Assembly (NCBI RefSeq): GCF_014773485.1
Contig: NZ_JACXBP010000014.1
Location: 1 to 64,000 of the forward strand
Source of the DNA: Erwinia aphidicola
Lineage (GTDB): Bacteria > Pseudomonadota > Gammaproteobacteria > Enterobacterales > Enterobacteriaceae
Direction of reading: 5' to 3'
Length of the DNA stretch: 64,000 bases
Position 1 is the stretch's first letter, and each line of letters opens with the position of its first letter. Below the pieces are notes generated by a model. It was not told the origin of the DNA and did no database searches. It saw only the letters and a program-made list of their open reading frames with translations. The translations under genes were made by a program, and so were the position numbers. Below, piece after piece: positions 52,825-61,976 of this stretch.

Positions 52825-54045
52825 TCATTTCGGGCCAGCTTTTATTCTGCCGTGCTCCAGACGCTGGCGAATGGGTTCAAACTCAGGCCCCGGATGACGC
52901 GGTAAGGTGTCCGCAGTATGTTGCTCCATGGCCTGCCAGTACGACCACGGCACCTTACGTTTGCCGAGTTCGTAGTCCATGGCATCCCAGCTGTCTTCGC
53001 GGAAGCTGTAAAAGGCCCAGTGCGACTGCTTTTTATCCAGTACCTGCAGCACATCCTCCAGGTACTGCTGGCATCCCGGCAGCATGCGGATACAGCCGAA
53101 CTCTCCGGCTACCATCCGGCTGGCCGGTATATGCTGTTGTTCAGCCCAAATAAAAGGTTGTTGCAGATACTGTGCTACGCGCTGCGCGTTCCACATCTCT
53201 TTTCCCGTACCGAAGAGGACCACTCCGGGATACGAGTACGGTTTTTTGCGCTTAAGATTTGGCCCACTGGTGGCGGCGTAGGGTTCATACATATGAAAAC
53301 TGTACAGCACACGCGTGTCGTCCAACGCCGCGGGCCAGTAGCCAAACCCGTCAGCTGCACCATACCAACCACCGTCTACCATGACAGGCGTAAGCGGATC
53401 TACTTCGCGAATAGCGCTAATCAGCATCTGATAAAATGCCGGCAGATCGCGTGCGCTGCCCTGATAATGCTGGTACCAGCGCTGCATCTCTTCGATGCCG
53501 GCGTGTTCGGCAAGCCCGGCACGCTTTTCTGGTGCGGGCTCATTAATCAGGTTATAGGCTGCCACCCCGGGAACATCCTTCAGCGCCGCAGCCAGGTCGC
53601 GCCAGAAAGCCGCACTCTGCTTCCAGTAGCTTTTGTCCTGCCACAAACGGTCATCAAATTTCCCCCCGTTATTTTGCGACCAGCGCATACCGGGCAGGCT
53701 CAGCGGGGAGATGACTACTTTGAGGCCTGAATCATGTGCTTTTTTTAGCGTGGCCTTCAGCGTGCTGAGATCCGCAGGCTGTAGCCCCCGATAATGATCA
53801 GCATCGCCCATCAGAAAGTCACGCTGCTGGGGGTGCCATTTGTCATAGGACAAACGTACCCAGCTGGCACCGTAGCCACGTAATGCAGCAAAATAGGCCT
53901 TGTCCGGCGGCAGGCGGTTAAAGCTGTTGCCTCCATGACGCGGGCTGTCCCAGAAGGTGATCTCATCGGCGGCACGCGAGAAACCAGACAGTATTCCCCA
54001 GAGCAACAGGGCCAGGCACAGCGATACGGGCAGATTTTTCATCAT
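52825..54045 (-). CDS. Secreted glycoside hydrolase family 5 protein
   Basis: A 406-residue (β/α)8 hydrolase. A signal peptide (PVSLCLALLLWGILSGFSRA) is followed by the GH5 domain. The acid/base Glu is in AAYNLINEPAPEKRA and the nucleophile Glu in MVAGEFGCIR. GASWVRLSYDKWHP, ISPLSLPGMRW and YSFHMYEPYAAT line the cleft. Substrate may be cellulose, mannan or another β-glucan; plant-associated lifestyle fits. It is 91 bp downstream of the DUF2861-like gene, same strand, and may be controlled by the neighbouring two-component system. Confidence 0.88.
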   Translation of the reverse strand: MMKNLPVSLCLALLLWGILSGFSRAADEITFWDSPRHGGNSFNRLPPDKAYFAALRGYGASWVRLSYDKWHPQQRDFLMGDADHYRGLQPADLSTLKATLKKAHDSGLKVVISPLSLPGMRWSQNNGGKFDDRLWQDKSYWKQSAAFWRDLAAALKDVPGVAAYNLINEPAPEKRAGLAEHAGIEEMQRWYQHYQGSARDLPAFYQMLISAIREVDPLTPVMVDGGWYGAADGFGYWPAALDDTRVLYSFHMYEPYAATSGPNLKRKKPYSYPGVVLFGTGKEMWNAQRVAQYLQQPFIWAEQQHIPASRMVAGEFGCIRMLPGCQQYLEDVLQVLDKKQSHWAFYSFREDSWDAMDYELGKRKVPWSYWQAMEQHTADTLPRHPGPEFEPIRQRLEHGRIKAGPK

Positions 54046-54136
54046 CGTTATCTCTCTTATCTTGAAATGATGAGAGGCAGTATCCCCTGCGCCGGAAGCC
54101 GAATTGTCAGAGCAATGTCAGAATATGCCCGCGCCC

Positions 54137-54967
54137 TCAGTTTTTCAGCGTGAGTAGCGGTCCGGCCATGCGGTGTTCAAAACGCAGCGTGACCCCGCCC
54201 CGCGCTTCCACGCGGATCACGGAAGCAGTGCCCCATAAATTTTCTGCATCATCACGCGGCGGCCAGTTATGTAGCTGGAGGTCATCGCTGCGATGCCACG
54301 CTACCTGCGCAAAGCTATCGCGCCTTAACAGTGCCTGCTCCAGCCAGGGAGCAGGGCAGGAAGCCGCTACTGTCGGAGGATGTAGCTTAATCTTTCCCTG
54401 CTGAAGCTGTATCCAGTTAAGATGGTTGCTGCCCTGTAAAGCCAGCGGCTGCTGCCACATTTCACTGCCGGAACGCACCGTCAGCAGATAGATACCGGCG
54501 GCTAACGGTTTATTCAGGTCCTGGCTTTGAATGCTGAACCCATCACTGCCGTTATATTCTTGCTCAGCTCCCGCCATTAAATCCCTGCCGTCCGGGGAAG
54601 AGAGCACGACACGTAACTGACGAGACGGGCTGTTCCCACTCAGCTGCACCCGGTAAATACGGTTGAGGGGCATATCGCGCTGGATCAGCGACAACGAGGG
54701 GTGATCCAGCCAGTCCGGGATTGCTACCGGCAGGTCATTGCCACACTGGACTGTGATCAATGCATCCAGCGCCTGTAGCCATGCATCACGCTGCGCCGCA
54801 CTACTTATCTGAGGCCAGCTGATAAGCAGCTGTTGCCAGGCCAGATCGCTGCGCTTAGTGAGAAGCGCGTGATAGAGCGGTGTCAGCGGCGTGGCGGGCA
54901 GCGTGACGGCTGCGATTCCAGTGGGGAGAAGCAGCCCGACGATAAACGTTAGAAACGGACGCATCAA
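54137..54967 (-). CDS. DUF2861-like periplasmic protein
   Basis: A 276-residue exported protein (signal LTFIVGLLLPTGIAAVTLPA). After a helical N-terminal part (LTPLYHALLTKRSDLAWQQL) it has β-rich sequence (VQLSGNSPSRQLRVVLSSPD, AGIYLLTVRSGSEMWQQPL). It resembles DUF2861 proteins encoded beside VxrAB-type two-component genes. It overlaps the response regulator by 4 bases. Two Cys (VQCGND and ASCPAP) could form a disulfide. It may be a ligand-binding accessory of the sensor. No enzymatic motif seen. Confidence 0.6.
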   Translation of the reverse strand: MMRPFLTFIVGLLLPTGIAAVTLPATPLTPLYHALLTKRSDLAWQQLLISWPQISSAAQRDAWLQALDALITVQCGNDLPVAIPDWLDHPSLSLIQRDMPLNRIYRVQLSGNSPSRQLRVVLSSPDGRDLMAGAEQEYNGSDGFSIQSQDLNKPLAAGIYLLTVRSGSEMWQQPLALQGSNHLNWIQLQQGKIKLHPPTVAASCPAPWLEQALLRRDSFAQVAWHRSDDLQLHNWPPRDDAENLWGTASVIRVEARGGVTLRFEHRMAGPLLTLKN

Positions 54968-55620
54968 GGCAGTTTTTCCAGACGATAACCGACACCGCGC
55001 ACGCTGCTGATAGCGATATCCGGCAGCTTCTGCCGCAGCTGTAAAATATGGGTATCCACGGTGCGGGTCGAGGGAAAACTTTGGTAGCCCCAGACCTGAT
55101 TCAGCAGTTCGTCACGGGTAAACACCCGTCCGGTCATTTGCACCAGCGTTGACAGGAGTGAGAATTCCGTTGCCGTCAGGGTAACCTCTCTTTTTTGCCA
55201 AATCACGGCCTGCCTTGATGGGAAAAGCTGAAGTTCCCCGACCGTAAGCTGCCCCTCGCCCAATGTACGCAACTGAGCACGAATGCGCGCCAGTAGTTCG
55301 ACATGCGCAAAAGGTTTAGTCAGATAGTCGCGGGCCCCGGCTTCAAGACCATCAACCCGGTCATCAATACTGGCGCGAGCGGTCAGCACAATCACCGGCA
55401 GCGCTTTTTTTGCCAGCCATCGCGGGAGAAAACGCAGGCTGTCACCGTCGGATAACTGCCGGTCGAGGATAACCAGCCCGGCCAGATTCCACAGGTGCGA
55501 TACCGCTGCTGTTTCGCGCGTCCAGTGGCAGATAAACCCTTCCTGCCGCAGGAAGGAGGTCAACCCCTCACCAAGTGCAAGATCGTCCTCTATCAGCAAC
55601 AGCGTATTATTGCTTGTCAC
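54964..55620 (-). CDS. OmpR-family response regulator (VxrB-like)
   Basis: A 218-residue regulator. The receiver has IEDD, phospho-acceptor Asp in LVILDRQLSDGDS, Thr in VLTARA, and Lys in TKPF. A winged-helix effector domain follows (VTLTATEFSLLSTLVQMTGR, RTVDTHILQLRQKLP, VRGVGYRLE). It overlaps the kinase by 14 bases and is coupled to the DUF2861-like gene. Targets may include the adjacent GH5 gene. Confidence 0.92.
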   Translation of the reverse strand: MTSNNTLLLIEDDLALGEGLTSFLRQEGFICHWTRETAAVSHLWNLAGLVILDRQLSDGDSLRFLPRWLAKKALPVIVLTARASIDDRVDGLEAGARDYLTKPFAHVELLARIRAQLRTLGEGQLTVGELQLFPSRQAVIWQKREVTLTATEFSLLSTLVQMTGRVFTRDELLNQVWGYQSFPSTRTVDTHILQLRQKLPDIAISSVRGVGYRLEKLP

Positions 55621-57007
55621 AAGGCAGCTCCAGAGTGAAGGTGGTAGGTGGCCCGCTGAGCGTCAGGCGCCCCTTAAGTCGCCAGATAATGCGTCTGACA
55701 ATCGCCAGTCCGAGGCCCATCCCGGACTGCGCTGAAAGAGACCGCCCCAGGTGGGGTAAACGCGGTGACTGCAGTGAACCTGCATCCGTCACCCGCAAAG
55801 TGAGCCGCCCTTTACCCCACTCTGCGCTCAGACGAACCGGGGCGCGTCCGTGGCGAAAGGCATTATCCAAGAGGTTATTCAGACACAGGGTGACCCAATA
55901 TATTGGCAGTGCGACCCGGCGATCGCTGGCGAGGCAAAACGTCAGCCCGGGCCAGCATCCCGTTATATGGCTAAGCCAGTCGCTCAGTAACAGCGCGGTG
56001 GGGGCCTCCAGCACCTTCCGCCGACTGTCACCAGTCAGATAGTGCTGGCTGGCTTCAGCCATCTGCCGCATGCGCTGCACGCAATCCGCCAGCGCGGCAA
56101 AACCGGACTGTGCAGGCAGCGGCAGAGTGTCGAAATCACGACGAAAATCTTCCACCACGTTGCCCAGGCGGGCGATGGGCGTGCGCAGTTCATGCGTCAG
56201 CATCTGCAGGATAAAGCGATGCCGCTGCTGCAAACGTCGCCGCTGCCAGGCAAACCAGATCAGGGATACAGACGCCATGATTGCCGCACCGGTCAGTAAC
56301 GATCGCCAGCCTGCGCTGCTCTCAACGCCTGGTATGATGCAAAGCGTGCTCAGGGCAATATCACAACGCCCGCCAGCAGCAAGTAATGTTATTCCTGCGC
56401 GTCTGGCTAGTGGCTGCCAGACCTGGGGCGCGTATAGCAGCCACTGTTGATGATGTAATCGCCACAGCGTGCCGTTCTGCATCAGCCAGCCCTGCCCACT
56501 TGCCAACGCATCAAGGTTCTCATCAGATAGCAGGCCAATGCCTCCCAGCGCCTGCGGTCTTTCCCGCACGTGTAGCACCTTTTCCAGCGCAGCACGCTGC
56601 TCAGGGTGGCGCTGCAAGTAGTACCAGGCGTTGCTTCCTCCAAGCGGAGAGACGGGATGTGCGGCAAACCAGTCAGCCGTAAGCAGCGTGTCATGACACA
56701 ATGCCAGCGCCAGCTGACGGCTCGCCCTGGGTACCTCACGAAGTGACCCGGTACAGCGCTGCTGATAATGGTACAACGCCGACAATACCGGTAATGGCAC
56801 GTCGTCAAAGTCGGGATAAAGTGAAGAAGGGCGTAATAGCAACGGGTCCAGCTGTTGCAGCGTGCTGAGCGGGATCGCTATGCGAGTCGGAGCCTGTTCG
56901 AGCGCGGAGAAAAACTGTTCGGCAGACTGAGAAAGCGGCAGCGGCGCACAGGCGGCGATCAACAGTGAACAGACTGTCAGCAGCGACAGCATCTTGCTTC
57001 GTTCCAT
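55607..57007 (-). CDS. Sensor histidine kinase (VxrA-like)
   Basis: A 466-residue kinase. ATG 57007 has GGAGAG five bases upstream. The N-terminal part is exported (MLSLLTVCSLLIAACAPLPL) with a sensor of about 220 residues resembling the DUF3404 region of Vibrio VxrA (SNAWYYLQRHPEQRAALEKV). A single helix (GAAIMASVSLIWFAW) leads to the kinase: H-box MLTHELRTPIARL, N-box LNNLLDNAFRHG and G-box SGMGLGLAIV. VxrA controls cell-wall homeostasis and secretion in Vibrio; the same role here is inferred. First gene of the kinase–regulator–DUF2861 operon. Confidence 0.88.
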   Translation of the reverse strand: MERSKMLSLLTVCSLLIAACAPLPLSQSAEQFFSALEQAPTRIAIPLSTLQQLDPLLLRPSSLYPDFDDVPLPVLSALYHYQQRCTGSLREVPRASRQLALALCHDTLLTADWFAAHPVSPLGGSNAWYYLQRHPEQRAALEKVLHVRERPQALGGIGLLSDENLDALASGQGWLMQNGTLWRLHHQQWLLYAPQVWQPLARRAGITLLAAGGRCDIALSTLCIIPGVESSAGWRSLLTGAAIMASVSLIWFAWQRRRLQQRHRFILQMLTHELRTPIARLGNVVEDFRRDFDTLPLPAQSGFAALADCVQRMRQMAEASQHYLTGDSRRKVLEAPTALLLSDWLSHITGCWPGLTFCLASDRRVALPIYWVTLCLNNLLDNAFRHGRAPVRLSAEWGKGRLTLRVTDAGSLQSPRLPHLGRSLSAQSGMGLGLAIVRRIIWRLKGRLTLSGPPTTFTLELPCDKQ

Positions 57008-57387
57008 GCGCACTCTCCACCGATCGCTGAGGCGCAGATAACTAACAAAAAAACGGTCCATGATAAACAAGATATTGTTAATAACGCGAGTTCGGTCATG
57101 GAAATGGGCAGGCTACTATTTCTGCTCACCCGCCGCCAATGCGCTTAATCAACCAGCGAATTGACGTCCTCCCCTCCCTGAAGAACGGGCTTTTACCGCG
57201 CACCTGATAAACTGCACCATTTCCCTGTAAAACAGCTTTTGCCAACCAACTAACTCCATAATTTCATAGTTTGTATCGATATTAAGCTGTTAAACCCCAT
57301 GATTATGGATTTAATTATTTTGCCACAATTACTACTTAACTCTATAATAACGTGTATTAACCTCATATTTTAAAGATAAGCATTATT
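57008..57387. other. Intergenic region with an IS200/IS605-end-like hairpin
   Basis: GTCCTCCCCTCCCTGAAG then AACGGGCTTTT (57164–57194) resembles the terminal hairpin found at ends of IS200/IS605 and orfB-only elements. No transposase is near. The rest is AT-rich and includes TAATA-ACGTG-TATTA at 57345–57359, a short dyad that could be the HipB-like operator. Confidence 0.35.
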
Positions 57388-57708
57388 ATGATGGATTTAA
57401 CCCTTAGTAAACCCGGCGAAGTTGTTAAGCTGCTCTGCGAGCGGCTACGCAAAGAGCGCCTGACGCAGCAGATGACGCAGGCCGACGTCGCGTCGCGGGC
57501 GGGGATTGGCGTCAATACGGTGTCAAACCTCGAAGCCGGGCGCAACGTGGGGTTTGAAAATCTGGTACGGGTGGCGATGGTGCTTGGGCGCGGGAAAGAG
57601 CTGGAGGCGCTGTTTATGCCTCAGATCGACAGCATCGACGATCTTCTGCGTTACGAGAAGAGTACTGCACGCCAGCGCGTAAAAAGGAGTTCAACCCATG
57701 GTCAGTAA
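57388..57708 (+). CDS. hipB: HipB-like XRE antitoxin
   Basis: A 106-residue DNA-binding protein with an XRE helix-turn-helix (MTQADVASRAGIGVNTVSNL then EAGRNVGFENLVRVAMVLG). It should neutralise the kinase toxin and repress the operon. It overlaps the hipA-like gene by 11 bases. The preceding AT-rich region includes a short dyad. ATG 57388 or the next codon ATG may be used. Confidence 0.85.
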   Translation: MMDLTLSKPGEVVKLLCERLRKERLTQQMTQADVASRAGIGVNTVSNLEAGRNVGFENLVRVAMVLGRGKELEALFMPQIDSIDDLLRYEKSTARQRVKRSSTHGQ

Positions 57709-58963
57709 AGTCGATGTTTACTACGAGGGCTGGGGTGAACGATGGCAGTGGGGAACGCTGGTGTCATCGATCGCGTTAACCGGTCGCCCGCTGATCATGT
57801 TTGAATACAGCGAAGAGGCGGCGCGGCGCGGACTGGAGCTTTCGTCGCTCCGCCTGGCGCTTAAAGGGCCGCGGCTGCGCAGAGATTTCCCCGCGCATCA
57901 GCTTGGCTTACCCGGCCCGGTTTACGATGCGCTGCCCGATGGTTGGGGCATGCTGCTAATGGATCGCCTGTTTCGCCAGCGCGGGCTGAATGCAGCGCGC
58001 ATTGGCCCGCTTGAACGGCTGACTTACATCGGTAGCAATGCGATGGGGGCAATGTCGTTTGAACCTTCACAATCGGAAGCTGCTGCCCTGGCGCAGGATA
58101 TTACGCTGTCGAAGCTGGCGACGGAGGTTCAGGAAGTTCTGGACGGCGAAGGTGGCGCATTTCTGCAGCGGCTACTCCAGATGGGCGGGTCGCCTCAGGG
58201 TGCGAGGCCGAAAGCGCTACTGTACCGCGATCCGGCCAGCGGCCATTTCACCACTGCCGCCTCTGTACAACTGGAGGCCTGGCTGATTAAATTTCCCGCC
58301 CGCCAGGAACATCCTGAAGTGTGCGCGATTGAGGCGGTGTATGCACAGTGCCTGCGCGAGTGTCAGATCGATACGCCTGACACCGCTTATTTCTCTCTGC
58401 CTAATGGTCAGGCGGCGTTTGCCTCAAAACGGTTTGACCGCCAGAACGGATTGCGGGTGCCGATGCAGAGCCTTGCGGCCTACACCGGGGCCAATTATCA
58501 GGTACCCGGCGCGCTGGATTACACCAGCTTCCTGCGTGCAACACAGCTGTGTACCAACGACGTACGCCAGAAAGCCCTGGCTTTTGAGCGCGTCGTGTTC
58601 AATATCGTGTTCAATAACCGCGACGATCATCCGAAAAATTTTGCTTACACCATGACGCACAACGGCCAGTGGCAGCTGGCACCGGCCTACGATGTCACCT
58701 GGTGCGAGGGACCGGGTGGTTATCATCAAATGGACGTAATGGGCGAAGCGTTACAGATTGGCCGTGAACATCTCCTGGCGCTTGCTGAGCAGGAAGCCGA
58801 GCTGAGTTCGCAGCAGGCGGGTAATATTATTGCGAAGTGCTGTGATGTGGCAGCGGGCTTTGCGCTGAAGGCTGGCGATATGTTCCCCGGCCAAATCACC
58901 GGGGAAACGTTGCGTACCCTGCAGGCGCGGATGGATGACAACATTAAACGGTTAGGCCGCTAG
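57698..58963 (+). CDS. hipA: HipA-like Ser/Thr kinase toxin
   Basis: A 421-residue HipA-fold protein. An N-subdomain (VYYEGWGERWQWGTL, FEYSEEAARRGLELSS) precedes the kinase core. MGGSPQGARPKALLY is the P-loop-like segment, the Lys in WLIKFPA binds ATP, and NIVFNNRDDHPKNFAY holds the catalytic Asp and Asn. YDVTWCEGPGG is the metal-binding DFG equivalent. Family members phosphorylate translation factors such as glutamyl-tRNA synthetase and cause persistence. The catalytic residues look intact. It converges with the ammonia-lyase homologue, overlapping by 12 bases. Confidence 0.88.
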   Translation: MVSKVDVYYEGWGERWQWGTLVSSIALTGRPLIMFEYSEEAARRGLELSSLRLALKGPRLRRDFPAHQLGLPGPVYDALPDGWGMLLMDRLFRQRGLNAARIGPLERLTYIGSNAMGAMSFEPSQSEAAALAQDITLSKLATEVQEVLDGEGGAFLQRLLQMGGSPQGARPKALLYRDPASGHFTTAASVQLEAWLIKFPARQEHPEVCAIEAVYAQCLRECQIDTPDTAYFSLPNGQAAFASKRFDRQNGLRVPMQSLAAYTGANYQVPGALDYTSFLRATQLCTNDVRQKALAFERVVFNIVFNNRDDHPKNFAYTMTHNGQWQLAPAYDVTWCEGPGGYHQMDVMGEALQIGREHLLALAEQEAELSSQQAGNIIAKCCDVAAGFALKAGDMFPGQITGETLRTLQARMDDNIKRLGR

Positions 58964-60445
58964 CGACTGCGTTTTCATCAGCAGGGCTGCTTTGGCAATC
59001 TCAGGTGCAAGCCAGCGGTCGTCAGTCCAGGTCGCAACCTGCTCACGCAGCAGCGCATGTGCCCTGCGCGTGCCTTCCCCCGCCCGGCTGGCATCGTGGA
59101 AGTCTAACGCCTGCGCCGCCAGCAGATATTCAATTGCCAGAATCTGCCAGTCATTCTCTGCCAGTTTAAGCAGCTTCAGCGCAGCGCTGGTGCCCATGCT
59201 GAGGTGGTCCTCCTGCAGTGCGGATGTGACAAAGTTATCCAGTACCGCAGGCTGCGCCAGTTGGCGGTTCTCACCGCACAGCGAGGCCGCGACATACTGC
59301 GCAATCATCATGCCGGAGTTGACGCCGGGCTGCGCCACCAGAAACGCCGGTAGTCCGCTGACCAGCGGATTGATCAGACGGTCGAGGCGGCGCTCAGCCA
59401 CGCTGCCCATTTCCGCCAGCGCAATAGCCAGCAGATCGGCGGCCATCGCCACCGATTCGCCGTGCGGATTCGCCTGCGACACCACGCGCCAGCTGGCGGG
59501 CGTGCCGAGGACTAATGGATTATCCGTAGCGGCATTCAGCTCGGTCTCAATCTGATTTGCAGCGTGTTCGAACTGGTCGCGGCAGGCGCCGTGGATCTGC
59601 GGCATTGAGCGCAGGCTAAGCGCATCCTGAGTGCGTATGCCCCTGCCCGCCGCCACAATCGCGCTACCGGCCAGCAGGCGGTTAAGCCGCTCACCAACGC
59701 GCTGCACGTTGATACTGCCCTTCAGCGCAAGGATTTCCGGGTCAAATCCATCCAGCTGGCCGCTTAGCGCTTCGAAACTCATCGCACCGGTCACGTCCGC
59801 CCATGCCATAAGCCGTTGCGCTTCATCCAGCGCGAGGCAGGAGAGCCCGGTCATGCACGGCGTGCCATTGACCAGGCTCAGACCATCTTTGGCGCCGAGC
59901 GACAGCGGCTGAAGGGCTTCTGACTGAAGTGCCTGCGCTACCGGAACAATTTCACCCCGGTAGCTGACGTTGCCGATGCCAATCAGTGCAAGGCCAACGT
60001 GAGCCATATGCGTCAGATAACCGACCGAGCCCTGGGAGGGGATCTGCGGCGTAATATGGTGGTTAAGCAGCGCCAGCAGCCCCTGCACCACGTGCGGGGA
60101 GACGCCCGATTTGCCGTGACTGAAGTTGGCAATGGCGGCGCAGATAATCGCCCGAGCCTGCACGTCGCTCAATACCGGACCAACGCCGCAGGCGTGGCTC
60201 ATCAGGGTATTGCGCGACAGCTGGCTCAGCTGATCGGGTTCCAGAATAATGTCGCACAGCGCGCCAAGCCCGGTGTTGATGCCATAGGCAATCTGCCGTT
60301 CGGTGACGATCAAATTAACGATCTCGCGCGCGTTGCTAATGCGCTGCCAGGCGGCTTCACTTAGCTGCAGCGTGGCATTATGGCGCGCAACGCTGGCCAC
60401 ATCCGGCCAGCGCAGCGGGGCATCACCCCAGGTAATGTTATTCAT
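58952..60445 (-). CDS. Histidine/aromatic ammonia-lyase homologue lacking the MIO triad
   Basis: A 497-residue member of the HAL/PAL family. YGINTGLGALCD, LVNGTPCMTGLS, LRSMPQIHGACRDQ, NATDNPLV-type sequence, HGESVAMAADLLAIALAEMG and LQEDHLSMG are conserved active-site segments. The MIO-forming loop, normally GSVGASGDLAPLAH, reads GSVGYLTHMAH near residue 138: the Ala-Ser-Gly that cyclises to the electrophile is absent, a three-residue deletion in effect. Also YSLR is LSLR. Ordinary ammonia-lyase chemistry is therefore unlikely. It is the last gene of an operon with an amino-acid importer, one base after the ATPase gene. The start at 60445 follows the ATPase stop. Confidence 0.88.
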   Translation of the reverse strand: MNNITWGDAPLRWPDVASVARHNATLQLSEAAWQRISNAREIVNLIVTERQIAYGINTGLGALCDIILEPDQLSQLSRNTLMSHACGVGPVLSDVQARAIICAAIANFSHGKSGVSPHVVQGLLALLNHHITPQIPSQGSVGYLTHMAHVGLALIGIGNVSYRGEIVPVAQALQSEALQPLSLGAKDGLSLVNGTPCMTGLSCLALDEAQRLMAWADVTGAMSFEALSGQLDGFDPEILALKGSINVQRVGERLNRLLAGSAIVAAGRGIRTQDALSLRSMPQIHGACRDQFEHAANQIETELNAATDNPLVLGTPASWRVVSQANPHGESVAMAADLLAIALAEMGSVAERRLDRLINPLVSGLPAFLVAQPGVNSGMMIAQYVAASLCGENRQLAQPAVLDNFVTSALQEDHLSMGTSAALKLLKLAENDWQILAIEYLLAAQALDFHDASRAGEGTRRAHALLREQVATWTDDRWLAPEIAKAALLMKTQSLAA

Positions 60446-60446
60446 C

Positions 60447-61229
60447 TCAATTAACCCGGTGGCTGGAAATAAACTGCTGAAAGCGCGGCGAACCCTGCGC
60501 ACCAAACATCGCTTCCGGCGTATCCTGACAGTCGATCGTTCCCTGATGCATAAACACCACGCGATTAGAGACGTTGCGCGCAAACCCCATCTCATGCGTG
60601 ACGACCAGCATGGTGCGCCCCTCCTCCGCCAGACTGCGCATCACCTTCAGCACATCACCGACCAGCTCCGGGTCGAGCGCGGAGGTCGGTTCATCGAACA
60701 ACATCACTTCCGGCTCCATCGCCAGCGCCCGGGCAATTGCCACGCGCTGCTGCTGCCCGCCGGAGAGCTGCGAGGGATAAAAGTCTTTACGGTTGAGCAG
60801 GCCAACGCGATCGAGGATCTGCTCCGCCTGCTCGATGCACTCTTTGCGACTGCGCTTCAGCACGAAGTGCGGGCCTTCGATGACATTCTGCAGCACGGTC
60901 ATATGCGACCAAAGGTTGAAACCCTGGAAAACCATGCCGAGGCGCGAACGCAGCGTCTCAACCTGTTTGTGGTTAGCAGCCAACTGATGACCTCGGGCGT
61001 GACGCTTCATCTCGATGGTTTCACCCGCCACGCTGACCACCCCGGAGTCGGGAATCTCAAGCAGATTAATGCAGCGCAGGAAGGTACTTTTACCGGAGCC
61101 GCTGGCACCAAGAATGGAAATCACATCGCCTTTGCGTGCATCAAGGGAGATCCCCTTCAGCACTTCCAGCGAGCCAAAGGATTTACGGATATCACGCATC
61201 GAGAGCGTAACGGGCGCGGAATTAGTCAT
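60447..61229 (-). CDS. HisP/OccP-like ABC transporter ATP-binding protein
   Basis: A 260-residue ATPase. Walker A is GASGSGKST, with an insert typical of HisP ([19 protein letters not shown]), Q-loop [11 protein letters not shown], signature LSGGQQQRV, Walker [15 protein letters not shown] and switch [10 protein letters not shown]. It overlaps the permease gene by 8 bases. Final importer subunit, just before the lyase homologue. Confidence 0.95.
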   Translation of the reverse strand: MTNSAPVTLSMRDIRKSFGSLEVLKGISLDARKGDVISILGASGSGKSTFLRCINLLEIPDSGVVSVAGETIEMKRHARGHQLAANHKQVETLRSRLGMVFQGFNLWSHMTVLQNVIEGPHFVLKRSRKECIEQAEQILDRVGLLNRKDFYPSQLSGGQQQRVAIARALAMEPEVMLFDEPTSALDPELVGDVLKVMRSLAEEGRTMLVVTHEMGFARNVSNRVVFMHQGTIDCQDTPEAMFGAQGSPRFQQFISSHRVN

Positions 61230-61965
61230 GTTTCTCTCCGGCTATCACAGAAGGAGTAGGCAGGGGCAGATCGGTCATGACGGGGCGTGAGTGCGGTGAC
61301 AGGCGGCGCTCAATCCATGCGTAGATCTGCACGATGATAAAGTTGAGGATCAGGTAAATCAGCGCGGCACAGAGGAACACTTCCATGGTGCGGTAGGTTC
61401 GCTGAATAATCTGCTGCGCCACGCCGGTCACATCCCAAACCGTCACCAGACTGGCTAGCGCGGTAGACTTCACCAGCAGGATCGCTTCGGTTGAGTAAGC
61501 GGGCAGCGCATAGCGCAGCATCACTGGTGCAATAATGCGGCGCAGCAGCAACCAGCGTGACATGCCACAGGCCAGCCCGGCTTCAATCTGTCCGTTGGGG
61601 ATCGCCAGCAGACCGCCGCGAAAAATCTCAGCGGTATAGGAAGCGGTACACAATGCCAGGGCTACGACCGCACAGAAGAACGGTTCGCGCAGCACCGGCC
61701 AGACAAAGCTGTGGCGGATCGCTTCGAACTGACCCAGCCCGTAGTAAATCAGGAACAGCTGGATCATCAGCGGCGACCCGCGAAATACCAAAATATAGAG
61801 ACGGGCAAAACCGCTCAACAGCGGATTACGGCTCATGCGCAGCGCGAGGATCAACAGTGCCAGTACCCCGCCGAGCAGGAATGAGGAGAAGAACAGCCCA
61901 AGCGTCACCGGCAGCGCGGCGGCCAGCTTGAGAAACGTCTCACTGAGGAAAGCAAAATCTATCAT
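61222..61965 (-). CDS. HisM/OccM-like ABC permease
   Basis: A 247-residue permease with five helices. [20 protein letters not shown] and the docking loop [20 protein letters not shown] are characteristic. Together with the next permease it forms a heterodimer, as in the histidine and opine transporters. Starts 12 bases after the partner permease. Confidence 0.92.
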   Translation of the reverse strand: MIDFAFLSETFLKLAAALPVTLGLFFSSFLLGGVLALLILALRMSRNPLLSGFARLYILVFRGSPLMIQLFLIYYGLGQFEAIRHSFVWPVLREPFFCAVVALALCTASYTAEIFRGGLLAIPNGQIEAGLACGMSRWLLLRRIIAPVMLRYALPAYSTEAILLVKSTALASLVTVWDVTGVAQQIIQRTYRTMEVFLCAALIYLILNFIIVQIYAWIERRLSPHSRPVMTDLPLPTPSVIAGEKHD

Positions 61966-61976
61966 CTGGCGCTCCG

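Noticed and set aside
60303-61259. 318-codon plus-strand open frame opposite the HisP-like and lyase genes
   Set aside because: Antisense to two genes with full catalytic motifs; no domain of its own.
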